64,000 nucleotides of DNA from Actinoplanes sichuanensis (GTDB lineage: Bacteria > Actinomycetota > Actinomycetes > Mycobacteriales > Micromonosporaceae). The DNA lies in contig NZ_AP028461.1 in NCBI RefSeq assembly GCF_033097365.1, positions 7,130,001-7,194,000 of the forward strand. The letters are read 5' to 3'. The notes beneath the pieces were generated by a model. That model was not told where the DNA came from. It saw only the letters and a list, made by a program, of their open reading frames with translations, and did not search any database. The position numbers were made by a program, and so were the translations under genes. Positions 54,534 through 62,500 of the stretch are shown piece by piece. Within the stretch, counting starts at the first letter, position 1; each line of letters opens with the position of its first letter.

Positions 54534-55292
54534 GTGCAATTCGATCATGCGGTACTACTGCTGGCCGGGGGTGTCGGTTCCGGGTTGACAGGTTCGATGG
54601 CGGGATTGGCTTCGCTGATCAGTTACCCGACATTGCTCGCCGTCGGGCTCCCGCCGATCGCCGCCAACGTGACCAACTCGGTCGGTCTGCTCGCCAGCGG
54701 CGCCGGGTCAGCCGCTGGATCGAGGCCGGAGCTGCGCGGCCAGGGCCGAAGGATTCTCCGGCAGAGTGTGTTCGCGCTGCTCGGCGGCACCACCGGTGCG
54801 ATTCTGCTGATGAACACGACGTCAGCGGTGTTCGAGCGGATCGTGCCGGTGCTGATCGGCGTGGCCGCGGTGGTCCTGCTGATGCGTGACCGGCTGCGCG
54901 GCTGGTACACGCGGCCGAAGGGACGGTTCGCGCAGCCGCCGCTCGGATTGGCGATCTTCCTGATCGGCATCTACGGCGGCTACTTCGGGGCAGCCGCCGG
55001 CGTGCTGATGCTGGCCGTCATGTCCATGTCGATGGTCGAGCCGCTCGCAGTGACCAACGCCGTGAAGAGCGTCGTCCTCGGCGCTTCGAACGCCGCCGCC
55101 GCAATCCTGTACGCCTTCATCGCCCCGGTCCATTGGACCGCCGCCGCGCTGCTGGGATTCGGCTGCCTGATCGGCAGCTGGATCGGCCCGGCCCTGGTCC
55201 GCCGCACCCCGGAACGCCCACTCCGCATCGTCATCGCCCTAGCCGCCCTGGGCCTCGCCGCCTACCTCTGGCAAGACGCCGGCACCTCCTGA
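54534..55292 (+). CDS. Sulfite exporter TauE/SafE family membrane protein
   Basis: 252 residues with about eight hydrophobic segments and two related halves (GSGLTGSMAGLASLISYPTL, IFLIGIYGGYFGAAAGVLML). GTG start 3 bp after the aldehyde dehydrogenase stop. Family members move sulfite, sulfoacetate or other organic anions. Here it may belong to the aldarate operon or to the debris-containing segment that follows. Confidence 0.88.
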   Translation: MQFDHAVLLLAGGVGSGLTGSMAGLASLISYPTLLAVGLPPIAANVTNSVGLLASGAGSAAGSRPELRGQGRRILRQSVFALLGGTTGAILLMNTTSAVFERIVPVLIGVAAVVLLMRDRLRGWYTRPKGRFAQPPLGLAIFLIGIYGGYFGAAAGVLMLAVMSMSMVEPLAVTNAVKSVVLGASNAAAAILYAFIAPVHWTAAALLGFGCLIGSWIGPALVRRTPERPLRIVIALAALGLAAYLWQDAGTS

Positions 55293-55335
55293 TCCGCCAC
55301 CGCAACCGCCGTAACGGTCACGGCCGACCCTGCAG

Positions 55336-55605
55336 TCACGGATGCCATTGCCCACTGGTCGAGAACGTACGCGCCACCCGCTCCTGCTCCTGCCCGAGCA
55401 CGTGCACCGCCACGGTGTCGGCGGCCTCCACCGCGGGCCAGGCCGAGGCCGACTCGGCCAGGCAGAACGAGACGAGCGGCGGGTCCAGAAAGACCGAGGT
55501 GAACGAGGTCGCGGTGAATCCGGTGGCCGGTTCGCCGGGCGCGGTGATCACCACGACTGCCGCGGCGTGCCGGCGCAGCAACTGCCGGAAGAGGTCAGCG
55601 TCCAC
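55336..55605 (-). pseudogene. Flavin reductase (DIM6/NTAB-type), truncated remnant
   Basis: From the GTG at 55605 the minus strand reads DADLFRQLLRRHAAAVVVIT, then GFTATSFTSVFLDPPLVSFC and AVHVLGQEQERVARTFSTSG, the N-terminal half of a flavin-reductase-like FMN domain. It stops within four residues of that point, so about 80 C-terminal residues are missing. No ribosome site precedes the start. The beginning abuts, head to head, a cupin fragment. The remnant is therefore probably non-functional. Confidence 0.78.
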
Positions 55606-55812
55606 AAGGGCGAGATCCGAGTCGACACCAAACCCGGCGACTACATCCACGTACCGCCGTGGGTGCCGCACCGCGAGGAGAACCCGGACCCGGACGACGA
55701 GGCGGTCGTGGTGATCTCCCGGACCACGCAGGAGGCGATCGTCGTCAACGTCCCCGACCTGAAATGGGTGGGCCCCGTGGCGATCGGCTCGTCGGAGTCA
55801 CCACACCTGTAA
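55591..55812 (+). pseudogene. Cupin-domain protein, N-terminally truncated remnant
   Basis: The plus strand encodes VHKGEIRVDTKPGDYIHVPP, then WVPHREENPDPDDEAVVVIS and RTTQEAIVVNVPDL up to a TAA: the second cupin motif and C-terminus of a small cupin. The first cupin motif is absent; upstream the same frame is antisense to the flavin reductase remnant. The breakpoint lies near 55590-55605. Confidence 0.75.
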
Positions 55813-55831
55813 CAGGTGTGACGATGGGGGC

Positions 55832-56536
55832 ATGACGATCCGGGTCGCGATGTGGTCAGGTCCCCGCAACATCTCCACGGCGATGATGCGCAGCTTCGGC
55901 TCGCGCGCCGACACCGTGGTGACCGACGAGCCGTTGTACGCCCACTACCTCGCCGAAACCGGCCTCGACCACCCCGGCCGTGACGGGATCCTCGCCGCCC
56001 AGCCGCAGCGTTGGGAGGACGTCGCCGACACGCTGACCGGCTCGATTCCCGGCGACCCGGCGGTCTTCTACCAGAAGCACATGGCCCACCACCTGCTGCC
56101 CCGGATCGGGCGCGACTGGCTCGGCAAACTCACCCACGCCTTCCTGATCCGCGACCCCGCACACGTGGTGGCGTCGTATTCGAAGGTGCGCGGCGAGCCG
56201 ACCCTGGACGACCTCGGCTACCCGCAGCAGGTGGAGATCTTCCGTACGTTCGGCGGGCCGGTGGTCGACTCGGCCGACGTGCTCCGCGATCCCGAACGCA
56301 CGCTACGTCTTCTCTGCGAGGGCCTCGGCTTCGCCTTCGACCCGGCGATGCTCGCCTGGGCGCCGGGCCCGCGACCGGAGGACGGCGTGTGGGCGCCACA
56401 TTGGTACGCCTCGGTGCACTCCTCGACCGGTTTCGCCCCCTACAACCCGTCCCCGGCCGAGGTCCCGGACCGCCTGCGTCCGCTGGTCGAGGCCGCCCTC
56501 CCCTACTACGAGGAACTGGCCGCCCACCGCCTCTGA
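55832..56536 (+). CDS. Sulfotransferase-like P-loop protein
   Basis: 234 residues. The N-terminal MWSGPRNISTAMMRSFGSR is a PAPS-binding 5'-phosphosulfate-loop-like motif, and FLIRDPAHVVASYSKVRG is the 3'-phosphate-binding motif. This family is often encoded beside, or fused to, branched-chain aminotransferase-like proteins, and one lies 1.5 kb downstream here. Substrate unknown. Confidence 0.83.
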   Translation: MTIRVAMWSGPRNISTAMMRSFGSRADTVVTDEPLYAHYLAETGLDHPGRDGILAAQPQRWEDVADTLTGSIPGDPAVFYQKHMAHHLLPRIGRDWLGKLTHAFLIRDPAHVVASYSKVRGEPTLDDLGYPQQVEIFRTFGGPVVDSADVLRDPERTLRLLCEGLGFAFDPAMLAWAPGPRPEDGVWAPHWYASVHSSTGFAPYNPSPAEVPDRLRPLVEAALPYYEELAAHRL

Positions 56537-56592
56537 CCGCGACCCGTACTCCCGTGCAATGATTTCGCATCCATCGATCGAGGAGAGCGGGC

Positions 56593-57051
56593 ATGGGGTA
56601 CAGCGGGGGCATCTACGTGGCGAAGGCCGAGCGGCCGGCGGCAGTCGGCGACCTGGACGTGTTGTGGTCGAAGGAGTTCCCCGACGGCTGGCACGAGCTG
56701 CAGCTCGACGGCTTTCCGGAGAGCTCCGCGCTCCCCGGGCTGGTGACCGCCACCGGTGCCCCGGCGCTGGTGGCGGTGGTGCTCGACAGCGACATGGCGC
56801 ACGTCCAGGCCCTCAGTCCGGCCGGTGTCGACTGGGCCGCCTATCTGCACCCCGACAACGCGGAGGCCTTCGGCGCCCCGCCGCTGCCGCACTCCCCGGA
56901 CGAGATCGTCGAACTGGCCGTCGCCTGGTCCACCGAAGCCGGACTCGTCGCCGACCCGGAGGCGGTCCGGGCCGCACTGACCGCGAAGAACACCTTCGCC
57001 GAGGAGACCTTCACCGAACTGCTGGCCGCGCTGGGCATCAGCTCCCGCTGA
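56593..57051 (+). CDS. Uncharacterised 152-residue protein
   Basis: GTG/ATG context: ATG 56593 follows GAGGAG by 9 bp. Sequence is acidic, soluble, without signal peptide or membrane helix; GGIYVAKAERPA at the N-terminus and ALVAVVLDSDMAHVQALSP in the middle suggest an alpha/beta fold. I do not recognise a family. Codon positions look like a real gene (strong third-position GC), and it stands alone before a convergent aminotransferase gene. Confidence 0.75.
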   Translation: MGYSGGIYVAKAERPAAVGDLDVLWSKEFPDGWHELQLDGFPESSALPGLVTATGAPALVAVVLDSDMAHVQALSPAGVDWAAYLHPDNAEAFGAPPLPHSPDEIVELAVAWSTEAGLVADPEAVRAALTAKNTFAEETFTELLAALGISSR

Positions 57052-57075
57052 CGCCCAGCGACGCCGACGGGAGTG

Positions 57076-57981
57076 TCAGGCGTCCAGGAGGCGGACGCCG
57101 TTGGTGCTGGCGTGTTCCTGGTAGATCTCGGCCACCCGGGCGGTCAGCGGGCCCACCGACCCGTCGCCGACGCGGCGGCCGTCGATCGTGGTGACCGCGG
57201 CGATCTCGCCCATCGTGCCGGTGCAGAAGACTTCGTCGGCGGTGTACATCTCGGTGAGCGACACGTCGCGGACCACGGCCGGGATGTCGTGTCGGGCGGC
57301 CAGGTCGAGGACCGTCTGGCGGGTGATCCCTTCCGGACAGGCGGCGGTCGTGGGGGTGACCAGGCGACCGTCCGTCACCGCGAACAGGTGGGTGGCGTTG
57401 GTCTCGGCGACGAAGCCCCGCTGGTCGAGCATGAGGGCGTCGTCGGCGCCGGCCGCGTTCGCCTCGATCTTGGCGAGGATCGAGTTGATCAGGTTGTTGT
57501 GGTGGATCTTCGGGTCCAGCACGTCCGGGGACGGGCGGCGGATGCTCGACGTGGCCAGGCTGAGTCCGCCGGTGTCGTAGACCGGTGGCTTGTGCTCGGC
57601 CAGCACGATCAGGGTCGGCCCGGCCCGGTTGAGGCGCGGGTCCATGCCGCTGGTCACCTTCACCCCACGGGTCAGCGTGAGCCGGAGGTGCACCCCGTCG
57701 GTCATCTCGTTGGCCCGCAGCGTGGCGACGATCGCCTCGATGATCGTGTCGTCGGCCGGGATGTCGGTGAACCCGAGGGCCAGCGCCGACCGCCGCAGCC
57801 GGGCCAGGTGCTCGGTGAGCCCGAAGATCGCGCCCCGATAGAGCCGCAGACCCTCCCAGACCGCGTCACCACCCTGGACCACCGAGTCGAACGGGGAGAG
57901 GCCGGGCTGGTCACGGTGCAGCAGGTTCCCGTTGACCCAGTACTGGATACCGGCATTGCGCTCGTCGTACCGCTGAAGCAT
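57076..57981 (-). CDS. Class IV aminotransferase (branched-chain/D-amino-acid type)
   Basis: 301 residues. VNGNLLHRDQPGLSPFDSVV and GDAVWEGLRLYRG open the fold; the PLP Lys is in DPKIHHNNLINSILAK; GFVAETNATHLFAV and EVFCTGTMGEIAAV contact cofactor. It fits the BCAT-like group paired with the sulfotransferase-like protein in other actinobacteria. Reaction (branched-chain amino acids versus 4-amino-4-deoxychorismate or D-amino acids) cannot be fixed by eye. Confidence 0.87.
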   Translation of the reverse strand: MLQRYDERNAGIQYWVNGNLLHRDQPGLSPFDSVVQGGDAVWEGLRLYRGAIFGLTEHLARLRRSALALGFTDIPADDTIIEAIVATLRANEMTDGVHLRLTLTRGVKVTSGMDPRLNRAGPTLIVLAEHKPPVYDTGGLSLATSSIRRPSPDVLDPKIHHNNLINSILAKIEANAAGADDALMLDQRGFVAETNATHLFAVTDGRLVTPTTAACPEGITRQTVLDLAARHDIPAVVRDVSLTEMYTADEVFCTGTMGEIAAVTTIDGRRVGDGSVGPLTARVAEIYQEHASTNGVRLLDA

Positions 57982-58040
57982 CGGCCCAGCCTACCGGCGA
58001 GGAAGGGAATGCGACCGGCGGGCGAGCAAGGGCGAGGAAT

Positions 58041-58077
58041 GACGAGCCGGCCCCGTTCGGGTCGGGGCCGGCTCGTC
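58041..58077 (-). terminator. Hairpin terminator downstream of deoC
   Basis: A perfect 15-bp stem (GACGAGCCGGCCCCG and complement) around a 7-nt loop, 17 bp past the deoC stop on the minus strand. No strong T tract. Confidence 0.8.
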
Positions 58078-58094
58078 CGTACCGCGGAAGAGAT

Positions 58095-58790
58095 CTAAGC
58101 CCGGCCACCCGGAACCGAGACCTGGCGGCGGGCCAGGTCCTGCAGGATCTCGCTGGTGGCGGAGGTGCCGAAACGTGTCACGCCGACGCCGGCCATCGCG
58201 ATCATCGCGTCCAGGGTCCGCACCCCGCCGGAGGCCTTGACCTGCACCTTCGGGGAGACCGCGGAGCGCATCAGCGCGAGGTCGTCGATGGTGGCGCCCT
58301 TCGGGGCGAAGCCGGTGGAGGTCTTCACGAACGCCGCGCCGGCGCGCTCGGCGGCCCAGCAGGCGGCGAGTTTCTGCTCGTCGGTGAGGTACGCCGTCTC
58401 GAGGATGACCTTGACGTGCGCGCTGCCGGCGGCCTTCACGATGAGGCCGATCTCGTGTTCGACGGCGGCGATGTCACCGGAGCGCAGCCAGCCGATGTTG
58501 AGCACCATGTCGATCTCCTTGGCGCCCTGGTGCACGGCGAGCTCGGTCTCCGCGATCTTGACCGAGGTGGGGGTGTCGCCGTGTGGGAAGCCGACGACCG
58601 TGCCGACCATGACGTTGGTGCCGCGCAGCAGATCGACCGCGACCGTCACGTCGACCGGCCGGACGCACACCGAGGCGACGTCGTACTTCTTGGCGATCGC
58701 GCAGCCTTCGCGCAGGTCTTCCAGGGTGAACTCGGGCCGGAGGATGGAGTGGTCGATCATCTTCGCGATCTGCGGCACGGTGAAGTTCAT
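58095..58790 (-). CDS. deoC: Deoxyribose-phosphate aldolase
   Basis: 231 residues from ATG 58790, which places KMIDHSILRPEFTLEDL at the N-terminus; the frame opens back to 58862. DMVLNIGWLRSG, VILETAYLTDEQKLAA and the Schiff-base Lys of AAFVKTSTGFAPKGAT, with VKASGGVRTLDAMIA, are DeoC signatures. Cleaves 2-deoxyribose-5-phosphate to glyceraldehyde-3-phosphate and acetaldehyde. Upstream twin palindromes and a divergent GntR gene suggest direct regulation. Confidence 0.95.
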   Translation of the reverse strand: MNFTVPQIAKMIDHSILRPEFTLEDLREGCAIAKKYDVASVCVRPVDVTVAVDLLRGTNVMVGTVVGFPHGDTPTSVKIAETELAVHQGAKEIDMVLNIGWLRSGDIAAVEHEIGLIVKAAGSAHVKVILETAYLTDEQKLAACWAAERAGAAFVKTSTGFAPKGATIDDLALMRSAVSPKVQVKASGGVRTLDAMIAMAGVGVTRFGTSATSEILQDLARRQVSVPGGRA

Positions 58791-58805
58791 GGAACCGGAC
58801 AGTAG

Positions 58806-58833
58806 CTGTCTAGACAGGTGGTTGTCTAGACAG
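58806..58833. promoter_or_regulatory. Twin GntR operator: two TGTCTAGACA palindromes
   Basis: Two perfect 10-bp palindromes TGTCTAGACA at 58807-58816 and 58823-58832, centres 16 bp apart, in the 70 bp between deoC and the GntR gene. The GTCTAGAC core equals the core of DasR-type HutC-subfamily operators. Confidence 0.85.
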
Positions 58834-58860
58834 TCTGGAGGTGTCGGTAGGGTGTGCCTC

Positions 58861-59583
58861 ATGTCCGGGGATCCCGATTTCTCGCCGCGCTACTTCCGCA
58901 TCGAACAGGCGCTGCGCGCACAGATCGCGAAGTCCCGGCCACACGACCCGCTGCCGTCCGAACCGGAGCTCGCCCGCGAGCACGGCGTCAGCCGGATGAC
59001 CGCCCGCGCCGCGGTGACCCAGCTGGTCAACGACGGTCTCGTCTACCGGGCGCCGGGCCGCGGCACGTTCGTCGCCGTGCCCAGCGGGCCACGCCGCGCC
59101 GACCACCTGATCCGGCTCAGCGAGGAGATCCGCAAGCAGGGCAAACGACCATGGGCCAAGGTGGTCGTGGCCGAGCTGCGCCCGCCCACCGCCATCGAGG
59201 CGACCCGGCTGCGGCTGCGCAAGGGCGATGTGTTCGCGATCCACCGGGTCCGGTTCGCCGACGACGAGCCGATCGCGTTCGAGCGGGCCATGTATCCGGG
59301 GACCGTCGGCGACCTGCTCGCTGCCGACCTGTCCCGCTCGGTGCACGAGGCACTGGTCAAACTCGGTCACACCCCGGTCCACGGGACATCGACGATCCGC
59401 GCCGAGGCGGCCACCGGGGAGGACGCCCACGAGCTGGGCGTCCCGGTCGGTTCGGCGCTGCTGATCGAGGAACGGCTGATCCTCGATCAGAACGAGCGGC
59501 CGCTCGAGCTCAGCGAGTCCCGCTACGCCGGCGACCGCTACCGGCTAGACGTCGCATTCGGGGTCGAGCCGCTCGTTCAGTAG
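58861..59583 (+). CDS. GntR/HutC-family transcriptional regulator
   Basis: 240 residues from ATG 58861. The winged helix contains LPSEPELAREHGVSRMTAR and VYRAPGRGTFVA. The UTRA effector domain has AIHRVRFADDEPIAFERAMY and SALLIEERLILDQNERPLEL. Divergent from deoC across the twin palindrome, so autoregulation and deoC control are likely. The last 39 bp overlap the 3' end of the convergent NRPS gene. Confidence 0.93.
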   Translation: MSGDPDFSPRYFRIEQALRAQIAKSRPHDPLPSEPELAREHGVSRMTARAAVTQLVNDGLVYRAPGRGTFVAVPSGPRRADHLIRLSEEIRKQGKRPWAKVVVAELRPPTAIEATRLRLRKGDVFAIHRVRFADDEPIAFERAMYPGTVGDLLAADLSRSVHEALVKLGHTPVHGTSTIRAEAATGEDAHELGVPVGSALLIEERLILDQNERPLELSESRYAGDRYRLDVAFGVEPLVQ

Positions 59584-62500
59584 GTGTAGCGGGGCGGCCT
59601 CGATGCCGGCGCTGTCCAGCGCGTCCCAGTAGGCGGCCGCCTGTTCCGCGCGCACCGGGCCGTCGACCAGCGGCAATCCCGGAACGGCGGCGTGCAGCAA
59701 CGACTCCAACTGGCACGACGCGATCGACCCGGGCAGGTGGCGGTCGATCGCCGGCAGGCCGGGAGCCGCGTTCCGGACGGTCTCGCCGCAGTCCAGGAGG
59801 CCGCCGCCGACGATCAGGACGTCGCCGCGCGTGCGCATCCGGTTCAGGGCTCGGGACGTGTCGAAACAGTGCGGGAACGAGTCGTCGACCAGGATCGTGC
59901 CCGGACGCAGTCGATCCACGTCCAGGGTGCGGGGCCCGCTGCTGGTCGCCGCGATGATCACGTCGGCGCGGTAGACCGCGTCGGCGCCGGTCGCCACCTC
60001 GGTCGGGACGTCCAGGGTCGCGGCCAGCTCGGTCAGGCGCGATGCGGCGGCCGGCAGATCGCACAGGATCAGGCTCGCCGGTGCCTCGGCGCGGGCCAGC
60101 AGCAGGCTCAGCGACGACGTCCCGATCGAACCCAGACCGAGGACGGCGACGACACAGTCCGGCAGCTTACGGTCGCGGGCGGCCAGGGCCGAGAAAACGG
60201 TGCGGACCACTGCGGCCGCGGTCACCGCATGGCCGGTGGTGAGGTCGGCGTCGCTTCGGCGGTACGGGGAGACGGCCACCCCGTAATTCGTGTTCGCCGG
60301 AATCATTCCCGCGAGGGAGACCGTCCGCGCGCCCAGACCGGCGGCCAGATCGACGGCCGCGGCGACGTGTTCGGCCAGGCCGGGGCGTCCCAACTCGTCG
60401 GCGAAGCGGGGCACCGCGACGAACCCGGACCGGCCCAGCGGGGTGTCGACGGTCTCCAGCAGCCGCGCCCGCCGGCCCGGGAAGATCAGCCCGCGAATCG
60501 TCTCCCGGTCGAGGCCGGGCAACATCCGCCGGACGTCTTCGGGCAGAGCGCCCGCCAGTGCCGCGAGTTGCTCCGGCCCCGGAAGATATCCGACAAGTCC
60601 GGCGCTGAGCGTCGCCCGCTCGACACCGTCGGCCATCCGGCCCGACTCGACGCCGTCGGGCATCCGGCCCGGCTCGACGTCGGCGGCCAGCCGGCCCGGC
60701 TCGACGTCGGCGGCCAGCCGGCCCGGCTCGACAACGGCCGTCATTCGGCGCAGCTCGGCGGCGATCTCGGTTGCCAGGCGGTCGGTGACCGCCTGCGGGA
60801 GGACGGTGCGGAGCGTCAGCCGGAGGCCGGCCTCGACCGGGCGGACCGCGAGCAGGACCTCGGTGCCCGGTGGGACGGCGAGTTCGGCGTCCGTGTCGTC
60901 CCAGGTCAACCGCAGCGTCTCGCCCCGTACGCCGCCCAGGGCACCGAAGTCCAGGTAGGTGAAGAAGTGCTGCCAGCCCTGCGGCGCGGTGAACGTCCTG
61001 GTCCGGGCGTCGAGAACGGCCGCCGACACCTCGGCGAGGCTCGCATCGGAGCCCGGCCGGACGGCCACCGCGGTGGCGCACGGTCCGAAGATCCGGCCCA
61101 GGTCGGCCAGGGCGTGGTCGCGCCCGGTCACCGCGACCCCGATCACCGGGTCGGGGCGGCCGGTCGCCGACGCGAGCGCCCGGTGGTAGGCGGCCAGCAC
61201 CGGCACGAACGGGGTCACCCCGGCGGTGATCGCTCGGTCCCGCAGTTCGGTGGCCGTGTGCACGGTGAATCCGGCGGTGGTGATCGCCCCGCCGACGCGG
61301 ATCGGGCCACCGTCGTGCGGGGCGACCTCCGACGGCATTCCCTCCAACCGGGACACATATTCCCGAAATGTCGCCCGAATCGGTTCGAGCTCGGCTCCGT
61401 CGTAGACGGCCGACAGCTCCCGCATCAGCAGCGCCACGCTGTAGCCGTCCCCGACCAGGTGGTGCGCGTGCACCATCAGCACGTGCTCCTCCGAGCCGTA
61501 GCGGAGCAGCCGCAACCGCACGAGCGGCCACTCCGCCGGATCGAACCGGTACTCCCGTTCCGCCGCCAGCTCCTCGTCGAGCGGTCGCGGGGCGGATTCG
61601 TAGCCGACCACCGGGGTCACCGACCGGAGTTCCCGCTGCACCGGCGGCCGGGCGTCCCGCGGGAACACGGTCCGCAGCATCGGATGCCTCCCGACCAGCA
61701 GGTCCACGGCTCGGCGGAAGCGTTCGAGATCGAGTGGCCCGTGCAGGCGAGGAGCCGCCAGCCAGGTCGGCGGCGCACCGACCGCGTCGGCGAGAAGGAA
61801 CCCCCGCTGGGTCGACGTCACCGGGAAATCCCTGCCGCCCACCGGGCCACCAGGCAAGACGCCGCCCACCGGGTCACCGGGCGAGACGTCACCCACCGGA
61901 TCACCAGGCAAGACGCCGCCCACCGGATCACCGGGCGAGACGCCACCCACCGGACCACCGAGCGAGACGCCGCCCACCGGGTCACCGGGCGGGGTGCCGT
62001 CATCGATCGTCGCGTCGAGGACGGCGGCGAGTGCGGCCAGGGTGCGATGCCGGTAGACGACCGTGGGTCGGGGCAGTGCGGTCCGGTGCTCGCTCAGACC
62101 GGCGAAGAGCTCCAGCACCCCGATCGAGTCGCCGCCGAGTGCGAAGAAGTCGTCCTCGCGCCGGACCGACGCGACACCGAGCTGCCGGGTCCAGAGTTCG
62201 GCGAGGAGCCGCTCGGTCGCGGTCGCCGCCGGACCGCCCTCGCCGACGCCGGAACCCGCCGGGCCGCCCCTCAGCCGAGAACGGTCGATCTTGCCGGCCG
62301 CGGTGAGCGGCAACTCCCCCACCACCTCGAACCGTGACGGCACCAGATATCCGGGCAATAGACCGGTCAGGTGGGCACGCAGCGCGGGACCGTCAACGGA
62401 CGACGACTGCACCCACGCCACGAGCCGCCCGCCGTCGACGAGCACCACCGCCCGCTCCACCCGCGGATGCCGCCGCAACGCCGCCTCGACCTCGCCCGGC

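Noticed and set aside
55342..55812. Full 156-residue plus-strand gene over the cupin region
   Set aside because: Only the last ~70 residues resemble a cupin; the N-terminal part is antisense to flavin reductase sequence.
59692..62337. Plus-strand open frame of 881 codons
   Set aside because: Antisense to NRPS domains with intact motifs; composition is Arg/Gln/Gly-rich and it has no family features.
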